Source: an uncultured Tolumonas sp. (GTDB lineage: Bacteria > Pseudomonadota > Gammaproteobacteria > Enterobacterales > Aeromonadaceae). From it: a stretch of DNA of 8,303 bases. The stretch is from NCBI GenBank assembly GCA_903931645.1, contig CAIZDF010000568.1, forward strand, positions 1 through 8,303, given 5' to 3'. Shown piece by piece: positions 1 through 5,500 of this stretch (positions are counted from its first letter, which is position 1; every line of letters begins with the position of its first letter). Under the pieces are notes generated by a model, which was not told the DNA's origin, ran no database searches, and saw only the letters and a program-made list of their open reading frames with translations. A program made the translations under genes and the position numbers.

Positions 1-668
1 GTTCTATCCATTAACACTTTGGCGTAACGTTCTGGAAAGAATAAATGGATGCGTTTTGCCCAGATCATCCAGCCACCCACCTCAGTACTCATATTTCCAG
101 CGGTGATCGGCGTTAACGTTATCAGCATCGGGTCATTCCATAGAGAAATGATACCGGCGATCGGTTTTAATTCCGGTTGTGATGTGTGCAAGGCAATGTT
201 TAATTGACGACCAATTCCCTGTTCAGAAATCAACTCGTTTAATATCATCGGGTCTATATCAAGGCTTTTATCTTGAGTGGCGTTGAGACGAGCACCATCA
301 ACAAAATCGCCGCGGCGAGATAAAAACACCATTAAATCAGCATCATTATTTTTTAAGGAGTCTGGATTTAGATTACGCTCATGAAAACTGGGGTCGCCTT
401 GCGTTGTTAGTTTATAACTTTCGTCCCAGAAGGCCCAATCGCCAGAGCGTCGAGCCATGTCATCAAGTTTTATCTGAATAGTTTGTTGTGCTTGCTGGTT
501 AGTTTGAGTTGTTTCGTCCAGTTCCAAGCTGTTAATTTCGTGCAGGAAAAAGAACCAGGTCAGCGATATGCTCAAACTGATAATGAGTAAGAGACCACAC
601 CCAAACAATAACGCTGTTCGTGTGGACAGCTTGATATTTTTTATCGAGAGCAACCTGAGAGACTCCAT
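1..668 (-). CDS. Membrane-anchored CHASE4-domain sensor protein, N-terminal part (output domain outside window)
   Basis: Partial gene; 222 codons are visible and the reading frame is open to the window edge. Residues 1-17 are basic and cytoplasmic, residues about 18-42 form one hydrophobic membrane segment (LLLIISLSISLTWFFF), and the rest is a periplasmic sensor region. It carries the CHASE4 signature around residues 77-85 (DWAFWDESY), followed by the typical domain body with ADLMVFLSRRGDFVDGARL and a later PIAGIISLWNDPMLI stretch. CHASE4 proteins usually end in GGDEF and/or EAL domains or a histidine kinase. The c-di-GMP riboswitch in its leader favours a cyclic-di-GMP synthase or phosphodiesterase, but the output domain is not visible. 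The ATG at 668 follows an in-frame TGA directly and has no clear Shine-Dalgarno sequence. A TTG at 653, nine bases after GGAG, is an alternative start. The gene looks AT-richer than its neighbours. The CHASE4 call is firm; the output function is inferred. Confidence 0.85.
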   Translation of the reverse strand, partial: MESLRLLSIKNIKLSTRTALLFGCGLLLIISLSISLTWFFFLHEINSLELDETTQTNQQAQQTIQIKLDDMARRSGDWAFWDESYKLTTQGDPSFHERNLNPDSLKNNDADLMVFLSRRGDFVDGARLNATQDKSLDIDPMILNELISEQGIGRQLNIALHTSQPELKPIAGIISLWNDPMLITLTPITAGNMSTEVGGWMIWAKRIHLFFPERYAKVLMDR

Positions 669-776
669 TCAGATGATTAACATACCGCTGGACAGTCACA
701 CAAAACATTGCCATTTGGCTCTTATAGCGAATGCGAGAGCCGAAATATATACAAACTAAGGGTATATATAAGCATA
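669..776 (-). other. Structured leader between riboswitch and CHASE4 gene (possible expression platform)
   Basis: This 108-nt stretch has no convincing gene. In the transcribed direction it holds an AU-rich hairpin (arms 762-769 and 745-752, 8 bp), then a second hairpin (GGCTCT at 741-736 with AGAGCC at 722-717). Next comes ATGGCAA at 714-708, which is exactly complementary to the TTGCCAT at the 3' edge of the riboswitch (784-778). No U-run follows a GC-rich stem, so a classical intrinsic terminator is not evident and control at translation or by Rho seems more likely. The pairings are seen in the sequence; the regulatory role is inferred. Confidence 0.4.
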
Positions 777-866
777 GATGGCAACTCCGCTATCGTGATC
801 AATCTTATGCATTGATGTTAGACCGGAAGCTTTGCGTCCTGACCTTTCGGTGCAGTTTGCCTTTTT
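777..866 (-). promoter_or_regulatory. Class I cyclic-di-GMP riboswitch (GEMM-I)
   Basis: The minus-strand RNA shows the diagnostic GEMM-I parts in order. GGCAAAC (861-855) is followed by a short hairpin with a GAAA tetraloop (stem CTG-C-ACC with GGT-CAG, one bulged C). Next come the nearly invariant GGACGCAAAGC and TTCCGGTCTAA, a variable hairpin (ATCAAT with ATTGAT), and GATAGCGGAGTTGCC closing the domain. GGCAA can pair with TTGCC to close the fold. In the family the GAAA loop docks against the second helix and c-di-GMP is bound at the three-way junction. The position equivalent to G20 of the Vibrio Vc2 aptamer is G (base 860), which favours c-di-GMP over the cGAMP-selective variants that have A there. 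It lies about 110 nt upstream of the CHASE4 gene on the same strand. Confidence 0.93.
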
Positions 867-887
867 ACATTTATTTAATCTGAATTA

Positions 888-916
888 AGTGTAACAGCCC
901 TAGCGTCATTCGCCAA
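888..916 (-). promoter_or_regulatory. Sigma70-type promoter for the riboswitch-CHASE4 transcript
   Basis: On the minus strand a -35 element TTGGCG (916-911) is separated by exactly 17 bp from a -10 element TACACT (893-888). TG-T directly before the -10 makes it an extended -10. Transcription would start near 881, about 15 nt before the riboswitch begins, which is the expected position. The elements are seen; promoter activity is inferred. Confidence 0.6.
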
Positions 917-931
917 TCACGTGCTTGGAGC

Positions 932-964
932 AAAATGAAGCTGATCTGTATTTACCTTCATTTT
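932..964 (-). terminator. Hairpin just after norR, possible weak terminator
   Basis: AAAATGAAG and CTTCATTTT form a perfect 9-bp stem with a 15-nt loop, starting 12 bases after the norR stop codon. The stem ends in a short T-run on the minus strand but is AT-rich. A competing 7-bp pairing (AGATCAG 973-979 with CTGATCT 941-947) overlaps it. It may end norR transcription ahead of the downstream promoter; strength is doubtful. Confidence 0.35.
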
Positions 965-975
965 CATGAATAAGA

Positions 976-2535
976 TCAGATTTTTATACCTAAGCGCTGT
1001 GCTAATCGGTTGAGATTAGCGCGATCCACTTTGAGCTGGCGTGCGGTAGCCGACCAATTACCTTGATGGGAATCTAGCACTTGTTGGATCAACTGCTGCT
1101 GATAATTATCGACGGCGTCCCGCAAACCTAGCTGAGCATCAATGGGAGGCGCTTGTTCATTTTGATGCTGAGAGATTGTTTCAGCCACCGAGGCGATTGC
1201 GATCGGCAGATCCAGATGTTCGGCTAAAATGAGCGGTCGACCTTCTTTGTGGCGTGTGGCTTTCAGGCTGGCACGCATTAATAAATGCTCCATTTCTCGC
1301 ACGTTACCGGGCCAGTCATACGCATGCATCGCTTGTAATGCCTGTGGGTGCAAACCAATCTGCCGTAAACCAAGACGGCTTCTGGCTTGATCGAGAAAAT
1401 AACTGCTTAAGGTATCCAGATCCGCGCGGTGTGCTCGCAGTGGCGGAACGGCAATCGGATAGACTTTGAGCCGATGATAAAGGTCACTACGAAAACGCCC
1501 TTCGGCTACTTCTTGTTCCAGATCCCGGTTTGTGGCTGCAATCAGACGGACATTAACCCGTAGTAACTTATCCGCACCAACTCGTTGGATCTCACCTTGC
1601 TGTAAGGCGCGTAATAACTTGGCCTGTAAACTCAGCGGTAACTCACCAATTTCGTCCAGAAACAGGGTACCACCATCCGCGAGTTCAAATTTTCCTGCCC
1701 GATGACTGACGGCACCGGTAAATGCACCTTTGACATGACCAAATAATTCACTTTCGGCGATCTGCTCTGGCAGAGCAGCACAGTTAACATGCACTAACGC
1801 TTGTTCGCTGCGGCGGGAATGGGCGTGTAGCGTGCGGGCAACCAGCTCTTTACCGGTGCCGGTTTCGCCAGTGATCAATACCGCCAGATCGGTGTTGGCG
1901 ACGATATCAATCTCTTCGCGTAATTTGCGCATTTGGGCACTGTTACCGATCAGTTCCCCTTCGCGACGACGGGCATCGCGGACTAACTCTTGCGCCAGCT
2001 CTTGCTGTTGTGCTCGGCTGTGTTCCAATGCCCGGATCAGTGCAACGTTACGTAACGTGGCGGCGGCCAGTGCGGCAAATGCCGCAACAGTCATATCATC
2101 CACATCGTCAAATCGCCCGGGGGCCAACGCATCCAGCGTTAACACACCGACCAGTTGGCGATCGACATACAAACTACAGCCCATACAGGAATGCACGTCG
2201 GCTGTGCGTTCGCGATCGATAGCTAACCAGCCATCAAAGGGATCGGGTAATTCTGCATCTGCCGGAAAGCGCACTGGCTCTCGTTCTTGCAAGATGGCTT
2301 GTAAACGGGGATTTTCAGCGGGTAAAAATCGTTGGCCAATCAGCTCTGGTGCTAACCCCATTGCAGCGACGGGGACGAGTTCCCCTTCGTTTAATTGCAT
2401 CAGGGACACGGCATCACAAGGTAATACGTCGCAAATGGCCTGTACCAGACGTTGAAATTGCAGTTCCCCCGGCATGGAGGTCGAAAGCCCTACTGCAATT
2501 TGTAACCAGGCGTGATCAAGAGTTGGTTGTGACAT
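976..2535 (-). CDS. norR: NorR, nitric-oxide-responsive sigma54-dependent transcriptional activator
   Basis: 519 residues in the three-domain NorR layout. The GAF domain (about 7-167) keeps residues matching the proposed non-haem iron ligands of E. coli NorR: D98, D101, H115, C117 and D135, plus R77. The AAA+ domain has Walker A GETGTGKE (223-230), the sigma54-contact loop GAFTGA (270-275), Walker B LFLDE (291-295), FRSDLYHRL (348-356) and WPGNVRE (408-414). A Fis-type helix-turn-helix lies at 493-517. In the family, NO binding to the GAF iron relieves repression of the ATPase, which then activates NO-detoxifying genes such as norVW. I chose the ATG at 2535 because GAG lies 8 nt upstream; a GTG at 2544 would add three residues but has no ribosome site. 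Position 81 of E. coli NorR (Arg) aligns with Gln83. norVW is not adjacent: sanA lies upstream and a riboswitch-CHASE4 unit downstream. Confidence 0.93.
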   Translation of the reverse strand: MSQPTLDHAWLQIAVGLSTSMPGELQFQRLVQAICDVLPCDAVSLMQLNEGELVPVAAMGLAPELIGQRFLPAENPRLQAILQEREPVRFPADAELPDPFDGWLAIDRERTADVHSCMGCSLYVDRQLVGVLTLDALAPGRFDDVDDMTVAAFAALAAATLRNVALIRALEHSRAQQQELAQELVRDARRREGELIGNSAQMRKLREEIDIVANTDLAVLITGETGTGKELVARTLHAHSRRSEQALVHVNCAALPEQIAESELFGHVKGAFTGAVSHRAGKFELADGGTLFLDEIGELPLSLQAKLLRALQQGEIQRVGADKLLRVNVRLIAATNRDLEQEVAEGRFRSDLYHRLKVYPIAVPPLRAHRADLDTLSSYFLDQARSRLGLRQIGLHPQALQAMHAYDWPGNVREMEHLLMRASLKATRHKEGRPLILAEHLDLPIAIASVAETISQHQNEQAPPIDAQLGLRDAVDNYQQQLIQQVLDSHQGNWSATARQLKVDRANLNRLAQRLGIKI

Positions 2536-2593
2536 TAGTTGCACTCAAAATACATCATTATGGCGGCGAGTATGAATACCCTGTTTTTACGAT

Positions 2594-3319
2594 TTATTCC
2601 ACCGCAATTTGTTCGCCCATGAAGCGAGGCTGACGCTCCCAGATATAGACATCTAACAAACACCAGAAGCGGGCAAATATTTCGCGAACGCGGGTTTTAA
2701 ACCCAGTGTAAGCATCTACATCTTTCGCGTTAAAACCAATCACATCCAAGTCGTGATGTCGGGCGAGAAAAATCGCTCGTTCGTTTTGAAAGCGTTGAGA
2801 TACCACGGTAAATCGCGCCTGACCAAACACGCCATGCGCGCGTAAAATAGAATCGAGAGTGCGAAAACCCGCGTAATCACTATAGATGGCCCGGGCAGGA
2901 ATGCCGCGTTTTAATAGCTCCCGACGCATTTCCCGCGGTTCGTTATAATTCATCGTGGCATTATCACCAGACACAATAACCTGCGTAATTTTACCGTTGA
3001 AATAGAGTGCGACCGTTGCGTCGATCCGATTTTGGAAATATTGGTTTAGGCCACCGCTGGCTAAATATTTTGAGGTACCTAATACCACTGCAACACGGTT
3101 GTAGGGAACTTGTTCTATGTCATCGTAGGTGTAAGGACGTTGTTGGCTGATAACCTGATTGGCCAGCCATAACAGCAAAAATAATATCACCGCCAACGTG
3201 ATCACTCCCCGTCGCAACAATTGACGGACTCGCGGGGTAAAAATAGTCGTGACAGCGTGAAAAAAACGGGTCAACAAAACAATGACATTCCTGCAAGTTG
3301 AAGAGTGAAACGTCATCAT
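2594..3319 (-). CDS. sanA: SanA/YdcF family (DUF218) inner-membrane protein
   Basis: 241 residues, close to E. coli SanA along its length. Shared blocks include VAVVLGTSKY (76-85), LNQYFQNRI (91-99), VSGDNATMNYNEP (116-128), DYAGFRTLDSI (148-158), FTVVSQRFQNERA (170-182) and the RVREIFARFW and QPRFMG segments near the end. One membrane helix lies at about 38-55, with the DUF218 domain outside the cytoplasm. In enterobacteria SanA supports envelope barrier function and vancomycin resistance; its reaction is not established. The N terminus is about 30 residues longer than in E. coli and the ATG at 3319 lacks a good ribosome site. GGGGAG lies 8 nt before a TTG at 3196, which would give a protein starting inside the membrane helix, so the start is uncertain. 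norR begins 58 bp downstream and may be co-transcribed. Confidence 0.88.
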   Translation of the reverse strand: MMTFHSSTCRNVIVLLTRFFHAVTTIFTPRVRQLLRRGVITLAVILFLLLWLANQVISQQRPYTYDDIEQVPYNRVAVVLGTSKYLASGGLNQYFQNRIDATVALYFNGKITQVIVSGDNATMNYNEPREMRRELLKRGIPARAIYSDYAGFRTLDSILRAHGVFGQARFTVVSQRFQNERAIFLARHHDLDVIGFNAKDVDAYTGFKTRVREIFARFWCLLDVYIWERQPRFMGEQIAVE

Positions 3320-3356
3320 AATACTGGATCAAACAAGGAAATACACGAGAAGGGCG

Positions 3357-3390
3357 TGCAGTCAGTGTTCGTTTGGCAACACTGACTGCA
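3357..3390 (-). terminator. Strong 13-bp hairpin after lipA (likely transcript end)
   Basis: TGCAGTCAGTGTT (3357-3369) and AACACTGACTGCA (3378-3390) are perfect inverted repeats with an 8-nt loop, beginning five bases past the lipA stop. No T-run follows on either strand, so it is not a textbook intrinsic terminator. It may act with Rho or protect the 3' end of the lipBA mRNA. It separates the lip genes from sanA. Confidence 0.5.
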
Positions 3391-3395
3391 GTCGA

Positions 3396-4361
3396 CTATT
3401 TGACTTCTTTGCCTTGTGCCTGCAGGTCGGCGTGGTAAGACGAGCGCACAAACGGGCCACATGCGGCATGTGTGAACCCCAGATCCAACGCGATCTGTTT
3501 CAGCTCATCAAATTCATGTGGCGGCACATAACGTTTCACCGGCAGATGATGGCGGCTTGGTTGTAAATACTGGCCCAGTGTCAGCATAGTGACGCCGTGT
3601 GCCCGCAGGTCTTTTAATACCTGCACGATCTCTTCATTGGTTTCACCCAAGCCCATCATCAGGCCAGATTTGGTTGGCAGATCTGGGTGCAGCTCTTTCA
3701 TCTTCTGCAGCAGTTTCAGTGACCAGGCATAATCGGCACCCGGACGCGCCATGCTGTACAGCCGGGGTGCGGTTTCCAGATTGTGGTTAAAGACATCCGG
3801 TGGTGTTTCACGGAACACATCCAGTGCTTTATCCATACGACCACGGAAGTCAGGCGTCAGCGTCTCAATGCGGGTGTTCGGAGAGGCGTTGCGGATCTCC
3901 CGAATACAATCAGCGAAATGCTGTGCACCACCATCACGCAGATCGTCACGATCCACCGACGTGATCACCACATATTTCAGTGCCATTTCGCGAATGGTAT
4001 TCGCCAGTTTAGACGGTTCATCAACGTCAGGTGCCAGCGGTTTACCATGGGCCACATCGCAGAAGGGGCAACGGCGGGTACAGATCGCACCTAAAATCAT
4101 GAAGGTCGCTGTGCCGTGATTAAAACATTCTGACAGATTCGGGCAGGAAGCTTCTTCACATACCGAATGCAGATTGTTTTTCCGCATGATGTTTTTAACA
4201 TGCTGAATTTTTTCATCGGTCTTTGGCAGGCGGATGCGCATCCAGTCTGGTTTTTTCAGCTGTTCGCCTTCCTGTTCCGGCAAGAATTTTACCGGGATCA
4301 ATGCCATCTTATCGGCATCGCGCAATTGTACGCCGGGCTGAACAGTTATTGGTTTAGTCAT
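3396..4361 (-). CDS. lipA: Lipoyl synthase LipA (radical SAM)
   Basis: 321 residues, the same length as E. coli LipA. It inserts sulfur at C6 and C8 of the octanoyl group on lipoyl domains of 2-oxoacid dehydrogenases and the glycine cleavage H protein, in the cytoplasm. The auxiliary 4Fe-4S cluster that donates sulfur is held by C68, C73 and C79 ([12 protein letters not shown]). The radical SAM cluster is held by C94, C98 and C101 (CTRRCPFC). The C-terminal RSSYH motif (306-310) supplies the serine ligand of the auxiliary cluster. I chose the ATG at 4361 rather than 4403 because it gives the family N terminus (MTKPI...), has AGGA seven bases upstream, and overlaps the lipB stop by 8 bp (ATGACTAA), implying translational coupling. 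A TAG stop and then a strong hairpin follow. Nothing is unusual in the protein. Confidence 0.98.
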   Translation of the reverse strand: MTKPITVQPGVQLRDADKMALIPVKFLPEQEGEQLKKPDWMRIRLPKTDEKIQHVKNIMRKNNLHSVCEEASCPNLSECFNHGTATFMILGAICTRRCPFCDVAHGKPLAPDVDEPSKLANTIREMALKYVVITSVDRDDLRDGGAQHFADCIREIRNASPNTRIETLTPDFRGRMDKALDVFRETPPDVFNHNLETAPRLYSMARPGADYAWSLKLLQKMKELHPDLPTKSGLMMGLGETNEEIVQVLKDLRAHGVTMLTLGQYLQPSRHHLPVKRYVPPHEFDELKQIALDLGFTHAACGPFVRSSYHADLQAQGKEVK

Positions 4362-5031
4362 GAGTTTCCTCGCAAGCGGGGGCAGGTACGATCGCGTCGC
4401 CATCTTGCCACTGAGTGATCCCTATTTGCCGGGTAAAGATGTGCAGCAAACCCTCTGCTGCTTCGGCCACGCTAGCGGGGCCACCCAGACTACTGCACTG
4501 CGTCATTGCCAGACCGGCATAGCCGCACGGGTTAATGTGCTGAAATGGCGTTAAATCCATCGCCACGTTAAGTGCCAGACCGTGAAACGAACGGCCATGG
4601 CGGATGCGTAAACCTAAAGAGGCTATCTTGGCATTATCGACATACACACCGGGTGCATCGCTGCGGGCAAGCGCGTTAATGCCATAATTGGCTAACAAGC
4701 GGATCACGGATTGTTCGAGTGCGGTCACCAACTCACGCACACCAAGGCCAAGTCGACGCACATCCAGCAGCGGGTAAAACACCAATTGACCAGGGCCGTG
4801 ATAGGTGACTTGCCCACCACGATCACTTTGCACAATAGGAATGGATGTAGTGTGCAGCAAGTGCTCGGGTTTACCTGCCTGACCTTGGGTATAGACTGGC
4901 GGATGTTCAACCAGCCAGATCTCATCCGCGGTTTCAGGGGTCCGTTGATTGGTGAAGGTCTGCATGGCATGCCAGATTGTTTCGTAGGGCTGAGTGCCTA
5001 ACTGCCGGACAATCAGAGATGAATGCTGCAA
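4354..5031 (-). CDS. lipB: Octanoyl-[ACP]:protein N-octanoyltransferase LipB
   Basis: 225 residues. LipB transfers octanoate from acyl carrier protein to the target lysine of lipoyl domains, the first step of endogenous lipoate synthesis; LipA acts next. The catalytic Cys169 (INPCGYAG) and Lys135 (DNAKIASLG) match the E. coli pair in identity and number. Other hallmarks are [13 protein letters not shown] (41-53), [16 protein letters not shown] (69-84), DAPGVYV (125-131) and SFHGLALNV (148-156). The start is a TTG with GGAAA about five bases upstream. No in-frame ATG exists nearby, and the TTG gives the expected N-terminal length. The tail (about 203-225) differs from E. coli. The stop overlaps the lipA start. 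It is probably transcribed both from upstream and from its own promoter at 5063-5091. Confidence 0.97.
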   Translation of the reverse strand: MQHSSLIVRQLGTQPYETIWHAMQTFTNQRTPETADEIWLVEHPPVYTQGQAGKPEHLLHTTSIPIVQSDRGGQVTYHGPGQLVFYPLLDVRRLGLGVRELVTALEQSVIRLLANYGINALARSDAPGVYVDNAKIASLGLRIRHGRSFHGLALNVAMDLTPFQHINPCGYAGLAMTQCSSLGGPASVAEAAEGLLHIFTRQIGITQWQDGDAIVPAPACEETHD

Positions 5032-5062
5032 AATTGTTTCCGCGTTGTTGCAATTTTGCTTA

Positions 5063-5091
5063 ATTATAATGAGGTCGCTGGCAAATACCAG
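5063..5091 (-). promoter_or_regulatory. Possible lipB promoter
   Basis: A perfect -10 box TATAAT (5068-5063, minus strand) lies 32 bases before the lipB start codon. The hexamer 17 bp upstream, CTGGTA, matches the -35 consensus at only three positions and sits inside the hairpin at 5074-5095. The -10 is convincing; the -35 is weak. Confidence 0.4.
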
Positions 5092-5095
5092 CGAC
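5074..5095 (-). terminator. 8-bp hairpin between ybeD and lipB
   Basis: GTCGCTGG and CCAGCGAC form a perfect 8-bp GC-rich stem with a 6-nt loop. On the minus strand it is followed by CTCATTATAATT, with no true T-run, so any termination would be partial. It could end part of the ybeD transcripts or occlude the overlapping promoter. Confidence 0.35.
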
Positions 5096-5096
5096 T

Positions 5097-5125
5097 TATA
5101 CCCTGCGGACTTGAAGTTGGGTATA
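5097..5125. repeat. TATACCC...GGGTATA palindromic element
   Basis: TATACCC (5097-5103) and GGGTATA (5119-5125) flank a 15-base core (TGCGGACTTGAAGTT). From memory, the shape resembles short dispersed intergenic palindromes of gammaproteobacteria whose ends read TACCC/GGGTA with a CTTGAAGTT-like core. Only one copy is in this window, so dispersal cannot be shown here. It lies 11 bases after the ybeD stop codon. Confidence 0.35.
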
Positions 5126-5136
5126 TGTATGCGTGC

Positions 5137-5406
5137 TTACAGAACAACGCGAACCAGTTCAATCTGCCCTAACGCGGAGTACATAGTTTCTAGATGTTCT
5201 TTGTTTTGTGCCGTGACGGTGACGGTGACAGACAGGTAGTTACCTTTGCTGCTGGGTTTGGTCGTTGGCGTGTAATCACCCGGGGCATGCTGTTGCAATA
5301 TGGCAACCACTTGCTCAACCAGCGCATCATCTGCCACACCCAAGACTTTAAATGGGAACGGGCAGGGGAAGTCCAGCAGTTCATCAAATTTTGTATTCAG
5401 GCCCAT
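5137..5406 (-). CDS. ybeD: YbeD family (DUF493/UPF0250) small protein
   Basis: 89 residues, close to the 87 of E. coli YbeD. Conserved stretches are [19 protein letters not shown] (5-23), [17 protein letters not shown] (41-57) and the C-terminal [11 protein letters not shown]. The family has a small ferredoxin-like, ACT-type fold with no known catalytic residues. Its function is not established; it sits between dacA and lipB in many gammaproteobacteria. I chose the ATG at 5406 (MGLNTKF...) over a TTG at 5421: it matches the family start and has GAGG nine bases and AGGA three bases upstream. A terminator separates it from dacA, so it needs its own promoter, which I could not identify with confidence. 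Confidence 0.93.
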   Translation of the reverse strand: MGLNTKFDELLDFPCPFPFKVLGVADDALVEQVVAILQQHAPGDYTPTTKPSSKGNYLSVTVTVTAQNKEHLETMYSALGQIELVRVVL

Positions 5407-5432
5407 ATTCCTATACCTCAAGCTTATGAGTT

Positions 5433-5463
5433 AAAACGAGGAAGGCCCGTTAAACGGGCCTTC
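5433..5463 (-). terminator. Intrinsic terminator of dacA
   Basis: GAAGGCCCG (5441-5449) and CGGGCCTTC (5455-5463) form a perfect 9-bp GC-rich stem with a 5-nt loop. On the minus strand it is followed by CTCGTTTT, giving a short T-run at 5436-5433. It begins 38 bases after the dacA stop codon. Confidence 0.75.
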
Positions 5464-5500
5464 AGGGATACTGTTTTATCTACCTATCAGCCACCAACTA

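Noticed and set aside
532..714. 60-codon minus-strand reading frame beginning ATGGCAATG in the leader and overlapping the CHASE4 start
   Set aside because: It overlaps the CHASE4 coding sequence out of frame, resembles no family I know and has only a very weak ribosome site. Its first bases are better explained as the segment pairing with the riboswitch.
669..975. Possible sigma54 promoter or NorR-regulated promoter for the CHASE4 gene
   Set aside because: The GG and GC dinucleotides near TTGGCGAATGACGC are 8 rather than 10 bases apart. The same bases make a better sigma70 promoter (TTGGCG, 17 bp, TACACT).
1832..2455. 207-codon plus-strand open frame opposite norR
   Set aside because: It lies wholly within the norR coding region, is Ser/Arg/Ala-rich with no recognisable domain, and is a typical antisense shadow of a GC-richer gene.
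3751..4119. 122-codon plus-strand open frame opposite lipA
   Set aside because: Entirely antisense to the highly conserved lipA gene, with low-complexity composition and no family resemblance.
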